DNA of 64,000 nt from CAZCFB01 sp964511535 (GTDB taxonomy: Bacteria > Myxococcota_A > Polyangia > GCA-2747355 > CAZCFB01). Numbering within the stretch: position 1 is the first letter of the stretch; each line of letters starts with the position of its first letter. The notes under the pieces are model-generated. The model ran no database searches. It worked only from the letters and a program-made list of their open reading frames with translations, and had not been told where the DNA came from. A program made the position numbers and the translations under genes. This document shows positions 51,701-60,103 of the stretch, piece by piece. The stretch covers positions 28,947 through 92,946 of the forward strand of contig CAZEFW010000011.1 in the NCBI GenBank assembly GCA_964511535.1, in the 5' to 3' direction.

Positions 51701-54700
51701 CTGGTACCGCCGGATGGCGCCGTCCAGGTCGCCGATGTCGTCCCGCAGGATCGAGCCTGCCCGGAAGAGCAGCTCCATGCGGTTGTCCGGGTCCTGCTCC
51801 AGCTCGATCTTGGTCTCGAGCACCTCCAGCAGATCCGAGGACATGTTCTCGCCGGTGTACAGATTGTCCAGCGCGTCCAGGATCTCCTGGTCCTGCGGGT
51901 CGGCGTCCAGCAGCACCTTGTAGGCGCTGATGGCCTCGAAGTTGTCCTCCAGCTGCTCCTCGTAGACCCGCGCCACGGACAGGCGCAGGTCCCTGCGCTC
52001 CTCGTCGTCCTCGCACAGCTCCAGCTTGCGCTGGTAGACCCAGATCAGCTCGGTCCACTCGCCGCTGTCCAGGTAGAGCCGCTCCAGCGACTGCAGCGCT
52101 GACGGGTCCTGGTCGTCGAGCATCAACATGTGGCGGTAGGTGTCCACCGCCTTGGCCGGGTTCTCCAGCACCGTCTCGTAGATCTCGGCGATCTGAAGGT
52201 AGGTCCCCTTCTGCTCCGACGGGTCGAAGGCGTAGTTCGCCTTGCGCTGCAGCACGGCGATGAGCTCCTCGTGCCGCTCGAGGCTGGAGAGGATCCGGAT
52301 CAGCGCGGCGATGGCGTCAGAGTCGTCCTCGTTGACGGCCAGCACCTGGCGCCACGACTCGACCGCGGCGTCCGGGTCAGCCAGGGCCTCCTCCTGCAGG
52401 CTGGCGATCTTTGCGTGGGTCACCAGGGTGACCGTGGGATCGTAGACCCCCACCACCCCCTGCTGCAGGGTCTCCACCACGGCGTCCCAGTTGTCCAGCT
52501 GCCCCGCCAGCCGCTCCATGTCGGCCAGCAGCCCCTTGTCACCGAAGTCCTCGGTCATGGCCCGGCGCAGGGCGTCGAACGCCGGCTCCAGGTTGTTCTC
52601 CTCCTCCTCGTTCAGCCGGGCGATCTCACGCAGCAGGTGCAGCCTGCGGTCCCGCTCGTCGATGAACTCCAGCTCCACGTCGTAGATCATCACCAGCTTG
52701 GACCACTCGCCCTGGGCCTCGTAGATCCGCTCCAGGATCTGGGCCACGCGGAACCGCTGGTCCGCGTCGGCCAGGATGCGCTCCAGCGCCACCACGGCGC
52801 TCACATGGTCCGGCGCCCTGCCGAGGACCTCCTCGTAGTGATCCACGGCGGTGGCCAGGTCGGTCAGCTTCTCCTCGTAGATGGAGCCGATGCGGTGCTT
52901 CAGCTCCACCACGTCCGCCTCGTCCTCGGCGAAATCGCACTGGCGCGCCAGCAGCTCGCACAGGTCCTCCCAGCGCTCGGTCTCGACGTAGAGCCGGTCC
53001 AGGGCGTCCACCGCCTCGTGGTCCGTCTCGTCGATCTCGAGCACCGCGCGGTAAGCGTCGATGGCGTCGGGCAGCTGCCCCAGCGCCTCCTCGTGCACGC
53101 GGCAGATCTTGAGCAGCAGCTCCCGGCGTCCGTCCGGGTCCAGGGTCGCCTCGGCCTGGTCATGGTACAGCCCGAGCAGATCGTCCCAGCGCTCGTAGTT
53201 GGTCTGCAGCGCCTCCAACAGCTCGAACGCCTCCAGGTCGTCCCGGTCCGCGTCCAGGGCCCGCCGGTAGCAGTTGACCGCCTCGTCCAGCTTGCCGAGC
53301 TTCTCGTCGTAGATGCCGCCCAGCTGGATGGCGATGTCCCGGGAGGTCTGGTCCTCCGCCAGGTTGTTGACCAGGTACTCGGAGAACACGGCCGCCAGGG
53401 CGTCCCAGTTCTCCAGCACCGAGGCCAGCCGCAGCAGCTGGTCCCGGGCCATCAGATCGGCCGGGCGCTCCAGGAACACCTTGCCGTACCAGCCGAAGGC
53501 CTGGTCCAGGTCCTCGAGCTGCTCCTCGAACAGGATGGCGATGCGGCTGAGGTAGTCGATGCGCTCGTCCTGAGTGTCGCTCGCCTCCAGCCGGATCTCG
53601 TAGACCCGCACCAGCCGCTCCCACGACTCGTTGGTCAGGTAGAGCGGCTCCAGGATCTGGGCCGCCTCCACGCGCAGATCCAGGTCGTCCAGGTAGCCCT
53701 CCATGGCCACCACCGCCTCGGCGTGATCCGGATCGAGGTTGAGCACCTCCTGGTATGCGGTCAGGGCGTAGGCCGACTCCTCAAGCTTCTGAGCGCGGAT
53801 GTCGCCGAGCCGGTAGTGCAGCGTGACCCGGTCTGCCTCGCCGGTGTCCTGCTCCAGCTGCCGCTCCAGCAAACCGGCCAGGTCAGGCCAGCGCTCGGTG
53901 CGGGTGTACAGATCGTCCAGCGCCTCCATGGCGTCGGGGTCGGCCGCGTCCAGGGAGAGCACCTGCTCGAAGTTGATGATCGCCTCGTCCAGGTTCTCCA
54001 GCTGATCGCGACACAGGGCCGCGCAGCGCATCAGGAAGTCGCGCCGCTCCGCCGGGTCCTCCTCCAGCTCCGCCCTGCGCTGCAGGATCTCCAGCTGCGG
54101 GTCCCACGCCTCGAGCATATCGAACAGCGTGTCGAGGGCCGCCAGGGCGCCGGCGTGGATCGGGTCGGCGTCCAGCACGGCCTCGTAGTGCTTGCGGGCC
54201 CGCTCCAGGTCCTCCATCTGATCGCGGCTCACCTCCGCCGCGCTGAGGTAGATGGTCTTCTGGGTCTCGGAGTCCATGACGTCGATGACCACGTCCTCCA
54301 GCACCTGGACATAGTCGTCCCAGCACCCCACCGTGCGGGAGATGCGCTGGAACTGGTCAAGGTGGTCAAGGAAGTCGAGCTCACCGGTGGCCGCCTTGAG
54401 CACCCGCTTGTAGGCGTCGAAGGCGCGCAGCATGTCGTCGAGGCCGTCCTCGTACAGGTTCGCCACCTGGACCAGCAGCTCCACCCGCTGACGCGGCTCG
54501 GCGTCCTCGGCCTGCAGGTTGCGCACCGAGATGAGCTGCTCCCAGTCCGACTCGGTCTGGTAGATCGGCGCCAGCAGCTCGGCGGCCGCCAGCTTGTGGT
54601 CCACGTCCTCCAGCAGCTCCTCCAGGGCGGCCTTGGCCTCGGCGTGCAGCGGGTCCTCGTCGAGGACCTGCTGGTAGCGTTCAAGGGCGATGCCCACGCT

Positions 54701-57700
54701 GTCGAGGTTCCGGTGGTGCAGCGTCGCGATGCGGAAGTTGAGGTCGACGCGCTCCTCGTCGTCGGCCTGGCCCAGGGCCAGCTCCTTCTCCAGCATCTCC
54801 AGCAGATCGGACCAGCGCTCCGACTGACGGTAGATGCGCGACAGGGCGTGCACGCTCTCCAGATCGTCGGGCACCTCGTCCAGTACGGTGAGGTAGGCCA
54901 CGATGGCCTGGTCCGTGTTCTCCAGCTGCTCCTCGTACAGGCTCGCCACGCGCAGCCACAGGTCCCGGCGCTCCTCGGCGTCGGGCGCCATGTCGATGCG
55001 ACGGCGGTAGATGTCCACCAGGTCGGCCCACTTCTCGGTCTGCAGGTAGAGCCGCTCCAGCGAGTCGAGCGCCTCGGCGGAGTCCGGGTTCTCGCTGAGC
55101 AGCTCGCCGTAGGTCACCATGGCCTGGTCGACGTCGCCCAGCACCTCCTCCTGGATGCGGCTGATCTTCACCAACAGCGCCTCGCGCTTGTCCGGCTCAC
55201 CCTCCCAGCCGAGCTGCCTGCGCAGCACGCCGATGAGCTCCTCCCAGGAGCCGTCCATCTCATAGATGCGCGCCAGGGCCTCGGTGGCCGGGCCGGCGGT
55301 CTCCAGGTCCGACGGGTCGAGCTCGAGCAGCAGCTCGTATGCGTCGCGGGCCTTCTCCGGGTCCCCGATCTGCTCGTCGAGCACCTGGGCCAGGCGCATC
55401 TGCAGGCGCGCCCGCAGGTGCAGGTCACTCTCGTCGGCTGCCTCGAACGCGGCGCCCCAGGCCTCGGCCGCCTCCTCCCACAGGGCCAGGTCGTTTACCA
55501 GCCGCTCCACCGCCGCGTGGATCTTCAGCGTGCCCGGGGCCAGGGTCAGGGCCTCGCGGTAGCTGACGAAGGCGCTCTCGGCGTCGGCGAGCTTCTCCTC
55601 CTGCAGCTCGGCGGCCCGGCAGAGCAGCTCCACGGCCTCGAACTGGTCAATGTCCATCTCACGCCGCGCGAGCAGGATACGCACCAGGTTGTCCCACTCC
55701 TCCCGCCGCTCGTAGACCGACTCCAGGTTCTCGCTCACCCGCCGCGCCAGATCCGCGTTGGGCAGCAGCTCCTCCAGCAGGTCCACCGCACGATCCAGCG
55801 TTGGATCGGCGCTCACCACCTCCTCCAGCAGGTCCACCGCGCCCTGGGGGTCGTCCAGGTGGCGGGCCATCAGGTCGGCCTGGCGCAGCTTCAGCTCGCC
55901 CCGCTGCTCGCTGTCCTCGGCGTAGCTCATCTCGCCGCGCAGCAGCTCCAGCAATTCGCGCCACATCTCGGCGTCGGTGTAGTGCCGCTCCAGGGCCCGC
56001 AGGGCGAGCCCGTGGTCCGGCTCCAGGTCGAGCACCTCCTCGTAGGCCTTGATGGCCGCCGGGGCGTCGTCCAGGAAGTCCTCGTTGAGCGAGCAGATCT
56101 GCAGCAGGATGTCCCGGCGGGCCTCGCCGTCATGCTCCAGCTCCTTGCGCTGGTCCAGCAGCTCCCGCAGGTCCTCCCACTTGCCCTGGTCGCGCAGGAT
56201 CCGCTCCAGGGTGTCGAACGCCTCGGTGTTGGCCTCGTCCAGCTCCACCACCCGCCGCAGGTGAATCTCCGCCTCGGCGGCCTGGCCCAGCCGGTCATCC
56301 AGCACCTGGGCCAGCTCCCAGTTCAGGTCCTGCTCCAGGGCCGGGTTTGTGCTCTCCAGGCTCTCCAGCGACTCGGCGTACAGGCCGGCCAGCTCCTCCT
56401 CGCGGCCCAGGTCCGCGGCGAGGCGGGTCAGCTCCTGCCGGGTGGAGGCGCGCTCCGGATCGAGGCGCATCAGCTCCGAGCCGGCGTCGAAGGCCTCGTC
56501 CGCCTGCTCGAGCTTCCCGGCGTGGAGGTCCATCAGGCTGTTCAGGCGGACGATGCGGGCGTCACGATCTTGCTCGTCCTCCAGCAGGATCTCGTTGACC
56601 TGCACCAGCCGCGGCCAGTTCTCGTCCCCTTCGTAATAGGACTGCAGCAGCTCGGCCACGCGGCGCCGCTCCTCGCCCTCCTCCATCAGGTACAGCTGCA
56701 ACGCCTCCACCGTGCCGGCGTGGTGAGGATCGAGGGACAGCACCTGGGCCAGGAAGTCGATGGCCCGGGTGTGGTCCTCCACCTGCAGCTGCAACGTGAG
56801 CCCCAGCATGTGCAGCACGTCCACCCGATCTTCGGCGTCATCCACCAGATCGAGCTTGCGCGTCAGCACCTCCACCAGCTCGGACCACTGCTCCTGGGCC
56901 TGGTGCAGGCTGGCCAGGAAGTCCACCGCCTCCAGGTTGGTCGGGTCGAGATCGAGCAGGGTGGTCAGCGCCGCAACCGCCTGGTCCGGCTCACCGATGT
57001 ACTCCTCGTGCAGGGACGCCACCTTGAACAGCAGGGCGACCTTCTGCGTCATGTCCATCTCCAGCTCGACCCGCTTGTTGTACACCTCCACCAGGGCCAG
57101 CCAGCGCTGGTTCTCCTCGTAGATGCGCTCCAGCGCGGTGAGGGCGTCCATGTCCTCGGGGTGGATCTCCAGCAGCTCGCTGTAGAACACCTCCGCGTCC
57201 TCGGGCCGGTCCAGCTGCTCCTCGCTCAGGGCGGCGAGCTTGCGCAGCAGCGCGGTCTTCAGCTCGTCGTCGGTCAGGTCCGCGACCTGATCGGTGTACA
57301 GGGTGACCAGCGCCTCCCACCTGCTCGCGATCTCGGCCAGCCGCTCGAGCTCAAGCCGCAGATCGGTGTCGTGGGGCGACATGACGAACGCCCTGGCGCA
57401 CCAGTCGAAGGCGCCGCCCGGGTCGCTCAGGTTCTGCTCACAGATCAGACGGATCTCACCCAGCAGGGCCAGCTGCTCGGCCTCGTCCTCGGCGTGCCGC
57501 AGCAGCACCTCGTGGATCTCCAGCAGGCTGCTCCAGCGCTCCCAGTCGCGGTACAGAGGCACCAGGGAGCGAGCCACCGCCACGTGCTCGCCGTCGATGT
57601 CCATGACGCGCTCGTAGGCGCGCATGGCCGACTCGGGGTTGTCGAGCTGCTCCTGGTTGATCTGGCCCACCTTGGTGAAGAGCGCGACCTGCACCTCCGG

Positions 57701-59905
57701 GTCATCCAGCTTGTCCGCCGCGCCGGTCAGGGTCTCGGCCAGGCTGATGTACGCGTCGTCCCGCGCGAACATCGCCTCCAGGTCCTCCCAGCGGTGCTGC
57801 TGCACGAACAGATCGCGCAGCACGTCCCGCGCCGCGGTCAGGTCCGGCTGCAGCTCGCGAACGCGCTGCCACACCGTGATGGCGTTATCGGTGGCGTCCA
57901 GCTTGTGGGTGTACAGCTCGCCCAGCTCGGACAGCAGCTCGATGGCGATGTCCGCGTCGGTGGCGTTCTCCACCTGCCGGTGCAGCACCTCGCACAGCGC
58001 CTCCCAGCGCTGGGCCTTGCGGTACAGCTCGGCCAGCGCGCTCAGGGCCTCGGCGTCGAAGGGGGTCTCCTCCAGCACGCCGTTCCAGACCTGGATGCCC
58101 GCGCCAACGTCACCCAGCTTCTGGGTGGCCAGCTCGGCGACCTCGCGCACCAGCTCCCGCTTGCGCGGACCTGTGGCGTGCTCCGCCTCGCGGCGGGAGA
58201 GCTTGATCAGTTCGCGCCAGTTGCGGCGCTTCTCGTGGATCTCACGCAGCCGCTCCAGGGCGGTGGCGTCGGTGGGAACAACGGCGAGGATCTCCTCCAG
58301 CGGCTTGATGGCCTGGCTCTGGTTGCCGAACTTTCCGATCCACAGGTCCGCCACCCGGTGCAACGTGGCCACCTGGTCCGCTGGCTCCTCCTGCACCTCC
58401 TTGCGGCGCATGAGCAGGCCGATCAGGTCGTTCCAGCGCCCCATGGCCTCGTACTTCTCGGTCAGGGCGTCCAGCGCCTCCTGGTGGTCCGGCTGCAGGT
58501 CGAGGATGGCGCTGTAGCTGCTGATCACCATCACGTCCAGCTTCAGGTGATCGCGGTAGATCTCCACCACCTCCATCAGCAGGACGATCTTGGCCTCCAC
58601 CTCCTCGTCGGGCAGGGCCTCGATCTCGGTCTTGAGCAGCTCGCGCAGGGCGTTCCACTTGGGCGGGGAGCAGGAGCGGTACAGCTTCTTGAGCGCCGCC
58701 GCCGCCTCGGAGTTGCCCGAGTCCATGCGCTGGATCCCCTTCCAGATGTCGATGGCCTTCTCCAGGTTGCCCACCTCCTCGGCGGCCACCTCGGCCATCT
58801 CACGCGCCAGCACCAGGCGCTTATCCCGGTCCTTCTCCACCCGCTGGGCCGCGTCCAGCAGCGACAGCAGCTTGGCCGCCTCGTCCCGGTCGCGGAAGTA
58901 CCGCCGGTAGAAGGCGAGCAGCGCCGGGTGGGTGGCGTCGTGCCGGCGCAGCCGGCGGAAGTACTCCTCGGCGCGGTCTGGCTGGCTGATCTGCTCCTCG
59001 TACAGCTCGCCCAGGCGGACCAGCAGGTCCATCTCCACCTCGGGCTTCGGCTTGGATGTCAGCAGGTCGGCGTACACGTCCGCCAGCTGCTGCCAGTCGG
59101 CGTGGTCGGTGAGGGTCTTGACCAGGAAGTTGAACGCGCGCTCGTTGCCCGGGTCCACGCTCAGGATGCGCTTGAAGGCGGCCACCGCCTTGTCCGGCAT
59201 GAGCAGCTCCGCGGCGTACAGCTCGCCCAGGGTGCTGAAAACCTCCAGGCGCTCTTCCTTGGTGGCGGCCAGGTCGGCGCGCTGGCCGATCACCTCGGCC
59301 AGGTCCTCCAGGCGGCCATCGCCGCGCAACATGCGCTCGAGGTGGAAGCTGGCCTTGGCGTTGCGCGGGTCCACCTTGAGGGCGCGGCGCAGGTTGTCTT
59401 CCACGGCCGGGGCGTGGGGCTCGGCCCGGGCGGCCACCTCCGCGGCGGACAGGAACAGGCCGGTGGCGACCTTGCGATCGCTGGCGGTCTCGGCCTCCTC
59501 CACGTACTTGTCCACCACCTTCTCCCAGTTCTCGCGGACGATCTCGATCTCCTCCACCATCTCCGCGGTGCCCTCGTCGTGGGGACGGATCTCCACGACC
59601 GCCTTGAAGCACTCGAGGGCTTGCTCCTCCAGCAGCAGCTCGTCCTCCAGGATGCGGCCCTTGGTCAACAACAGCTCGGCCTTCTCGTCCTCGTCCTCCG
59701 CCAGGGGCAGCGCCAGATCCAGCAGCGCCACGGCAACCTCCCAGTTGTCCTGGGCCTGGTGATCCCCCACCTGTTCGATGAGCAGGTAGAGGTTGTCCTC
59801 GGATGGATCCGTTCCGGAAAGCAGCGCCTTCACGGCATCCAGAGCCTCGGGGTCGGAGGGGCAGTTCGACAGGTTCTCAAGGGCGGTCTTGATGTCTGCG
59901 GTCAT
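48713..59905 (-). CDS. giant cytoplasmic TPR protein (about 3,730 residues)
   Basis: No signal peptide or transmembrane segment is seen. Nearly the whole length is about 50 repeats of a roughly 70-residue unit made of TPR-type helices, with the consensus W..L...Y...L.........R..LL..IA.LYEE.L.....A...Y..VL..DP....A...L..LY. The protein is highly acidic. The last 150 residues are more canonical TPRs (RGHFDKAYRLDSTYGPTLVAL). The ATG at 59905 is preferred because AGGA lies upstream; in-frame ATGs at 59911 and 59980 are possible. In size and style it recalls the giant TPR proteins of Myxococcota, such as AgmK/GltI of the gliding machinery, but homology is not established. It probably acts as a large scaffold. 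Confidence 0.9.
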   Translation of the reverse strand: MTADIKTALENLSNCPSDPEALDAVKALLSGTDPSEDNLYLLIEQVGDHQAQDNWEVAVALLDLALPLAEDEDEKAELLLTKGRILEDELLLEEQALECFKAVVEIRPHDEGTAEMVEEIEIVRENWEKVVDKYVEEAETASDRKVATGLFLSAAEVAARAEPHAPAVEDNLRRALKVDPRNAKASFHLERMLRGDGRLEDLAEVIGQRADLAATKEERLEVFSTLGELYAAELLMPDKAVAAFKRILSVDPGNERAFNFLVKTLTDHADWQQLADVYADLLTSKPKPEVEMDLLVRLGELYEEQISQPDRAEEYFRRLRRHDATHPALLAFYRRYFRDRDEAAKLLSLLDAAQRVEKDRDKRLVLAREMAEVAAEEVGNLEKAIDIWKGIQRMDSGNSEAAAALKKLYRSCSPPKWNALRELLKTEIEALPDEEVEAKIVLLMEVVEIYRDHLKLDVMVISSYSAILDLQPDHQEALDALTEKYEAMGRWNDLIGLLMRRKEVQEEPADQVATLHRVADLWIGKFGNQSQAIKPLEEILAVVPTDATALERLREIHEKRRNWRELIKLSRREAEHATGPRKRELVREVAELATQKLGDVGAGIQVWNGVLEETPFDAEALSALAELYRKAQRWEALCEVLHRQVENATDADIAIELLSELGELYTHKLDATDNAITVWQRVRELQPDLTAARDVLRDLFVQQHRWEDLEAMFARDDAYISLAETLTGAADKLDDPEVQVALFTKVGQINQEQLDNPESAMRAYERVMDIDGEHVAVARSLVPLYRDWERWSSLLEIHEVLLRHAEDEAEQLALLGEIRLICEQNLSDPGGAFDWCARAFVMSPHDTDLRLELERLAEIASRWEALVTLYTDQVADLTDDELKTALLRKLAALSEEQLDRPEDAEVFYSELLEIHPEDMDALTALERIYEENQRWLALVEVYNKRVELEMDMTQKVALLFKVASLHEEYIGEPDQAVAALTTLLDLDPTNLEAVDFLASLHQAQEQWSELVEVLTRKLDLVDDAEDRVDVLHMLGLTLQLQVEDHTRAIDFLAQVLSLDPHHAGTVEALQLYLMEEGEERRRVAELLQSYYEGDENWPRLVQVNEILLEDEQDRDARIVRLNSLMDLHAGKLEQADEAFDAGSELMRLDPERASTRQELTRLAADLGREEELAGLYAESLESLESTNPALEQDLNWELAQVLDDRLGQAAEAEIHLRRVVELDEANTEAFDTLERILRDQGKWEDLRELLDQRKELEHDGEARRDILLQICSLNEDFLDDAPAAIKAYEEVLDLEPDHGLALRALERHYTDAEMWRELLELLRGEMSYAEDSEQRGELKLRQADLMARHLDDPQGAVDLLEEVVSADPTLDRAVDLLEELLPNADLARRVSENLESVYERREEWDNLVRILLARREMDIDQFEAVELLCRAAELQEEKLADAESAFVSYREALTLAPGTLKIHAAVERLVNDLALWEEAAEAWGAAFEAADESDLHLRARLQMRLAQVLDEQIGDPEKARDAYELLLELDPSDLETAGPATEALARIYEMDGSWEELIGVLRRQLGWEGEPDKREALLVKISRIQEEVLGDVDQAMVTYGELLSENPDSAEALDSLERLYLQTEKWADLVDIYRRRIDMAPDAEERRDLWLRVASLYEEQLENTDQAIVAYLTVLDEVPDDLESVHALSRIYRQSERWSDLLEMLEKELALGQADDEERVDLNFRIATLHHRNLDSVGIALERYQQVLDEDPLHAEAKAALEELLEDVDHKLAAAELLAPIYQTESDWEQLISVRNLQAEDAEPRQRVELLVQVANLYEDGLDDMLRAFDAYKRVLKAATGELDFLDHLDQFQRISRTVGCWDDYVQVLEDVVIDVMDSETQKTIYLSAAEVSRDQMEDLERARKHYEAVLDADPIHAGALAALDTLFDMLEAWDPQLEILQRRAELEEDPAERRDFLMRCAALCRDQLENLDEAIINFEQVLSLDAADPDAMEALDDLYTRTERWPDLAGLLERQLEQDTGEADRVTLHYRLGDIRAQKLEESAYALTAYQEVLNLDPDHAEAVVAMEGYLDDLDLRVEAAQILEPLYLTNESWERLVRVYEIRLEASDTQDERIDYLSRIAILFEEQLEDLDQAFGWYGKVFLERPADLMARDQLLRLASVLENWDALAAVFSEYLVNNLAEDQTSRDIAIQLGGIYDEKLGKLDEAVNCYRRALDADRDDLEAFELLEALQTNYERWDDLLGLYHDQAEATLDPDGRRELLLKICRVHEEALGQLPDAIDAYRAVLEIDETDHEAVDALDRLYVETERWEDLCELLARQCDFAEDEADVVELKHRIGSIYEEKLTDLATAVDHYEEVLGRAPDHVSAVVALERILADADQRFRVAQILERIYEAQGEWSKLVMIYDVELEFIDERDRRLHLLREIARLNEEEENNLEPAFDALRRAMTEDFGDKGLLADMERLAGQLDNWDAVVETLQQGVVGVYDPTVTLVTHAKIASLQEEALADPDAAVESWRQVLAVNEDDSDAIAALIRILSSLERHEELIAVLQRKANYAFDPSEQKGTYLQIAEIYETVLENPAKAVDTYRHMLMLDDQDPSALQSLERLYLDSGEWTELIWVYQRKLELCEDDEERRDLRLSVARVYEEQLEDNFEAISAYKVLLDADPQDQEILDALDNLYTGENMSSDLLEVLETKIELEQDPDNRMELLFRAGSILRDDIGDLDGAIRRYQRVIEVDPTHTGARAALEEMVRGGSHREMIAATLEQIYEVTTEVEPMVDVLELRLENMADPPARRELLMRISRLREEGMDDIDGAFEACARALAEAPGDEDVQGELDRLATVLEDMPRLIAVYEQRLQDIFEASLCRRMHIKVAQLLEEVVGDDEGAAGHYRSALDYEGDELEPLRALDRILLRQEKWTDLLEVLDRELSAVHDPVEQADIYYRVGEIRTDINEDTEGAYEAFRGALERDPTMDRGLVAMERLLDNETYRVAVLDVLEPIYESEGDHGKLVELLEIRLTTLVDHEDRTSMLERVAQISEEQLDDPTLAFDALGRALAESPMNEGVLSQLERLAADGSRYEDLVALADSILIGELPMEAARTLGLRAARWNGENLNDISRSEACLKRVLEVDPESGKALEGLEEIYRAGSDLNELCGILWQRSELEFDLDNKRELLAEIARTNQEQLGDLEEAVRAWTAIQELSGDDQEAVENLVELLELLGQWEEYLDAQGLLVALVSATDQQVAIKLAMGDVLAARLEDFTRAIEVYKDVLDLDPTNEDALDHLEALFTAEEDWSSVQDILLRRLEGGDAETRVPIYFQLADLAFLKMESVDDAVSYYHQILEADPGNLDAVLKLETLLGNAEKWYELVEVLRRHAEMCAEAGDVQGEVDQLVLTARVWNDQLDNPDTAAELMEEILERDADNVQALTGLARIYETTEQWDRCQEVLEKAVALGPEAGEAAELEFRMGTVKLKMGGTAGDAARHWAVALELNPDHAEARDALEGHARETGDWQLVADLLEMKAHRTEGETQLAVLKELGAIFGDRLERADDSVAALEAARDLAPEDVEVLAPLADAYYGAGRLDDAEPMLEALLAKAGRGKRKDLARYTFRLGAIAEQREDMETARGHFDKAYRLDSTYGPTLVALGRIYYALEDWSNVRRIYRSMLLQNIDEKAGIAKEDIFYHLGQAHMALDEKSKAMSMFERGLEVAPEHEGLKEAMESARG

Positions 59906-60066
59906 CGTCATCCTGTAATTGTCTTGGGTCGAGGGTGGAGTGAACCCCTTCCGCCTCACGACCGGCATTGCCGCGGTCAAAAATACGTGTACGAACGGAC
60001 GGATGGTAGCAGGTTGCGGCCCTCCCCTTCAACCGGAAAGGTTGGCATATTTTGCCGCATAACCCC

Positions 60067-60094
60067 TTGACAGCGCTCAACTATTTTTCATGCT
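60067..60094 (+). promoter_or_regulatory. candidate promoter of the ABC exporter operon
   Basis: Perfect -35 TTGACA (60067-60072), with weak -10 CATGCT after 16 bases (or TGCTAG after 18), just before the TTG start at 60104. The remaining 59912-60066 shows no gene. Confidence 0.45.
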
Positions 60095-60103
60095 AGAGAT
60101 GGT

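Noticed and set aside
52130..60070. 2646-codon open frame on the plus strand opposite the giant TPR gene
   Set aside because: It is the antisense shadow of a GC-biased acidic gene (CTG/CAG/GAG complement), rich in L, V, H and Q with no domain. The minus-strand frame has clear TPR repeats.
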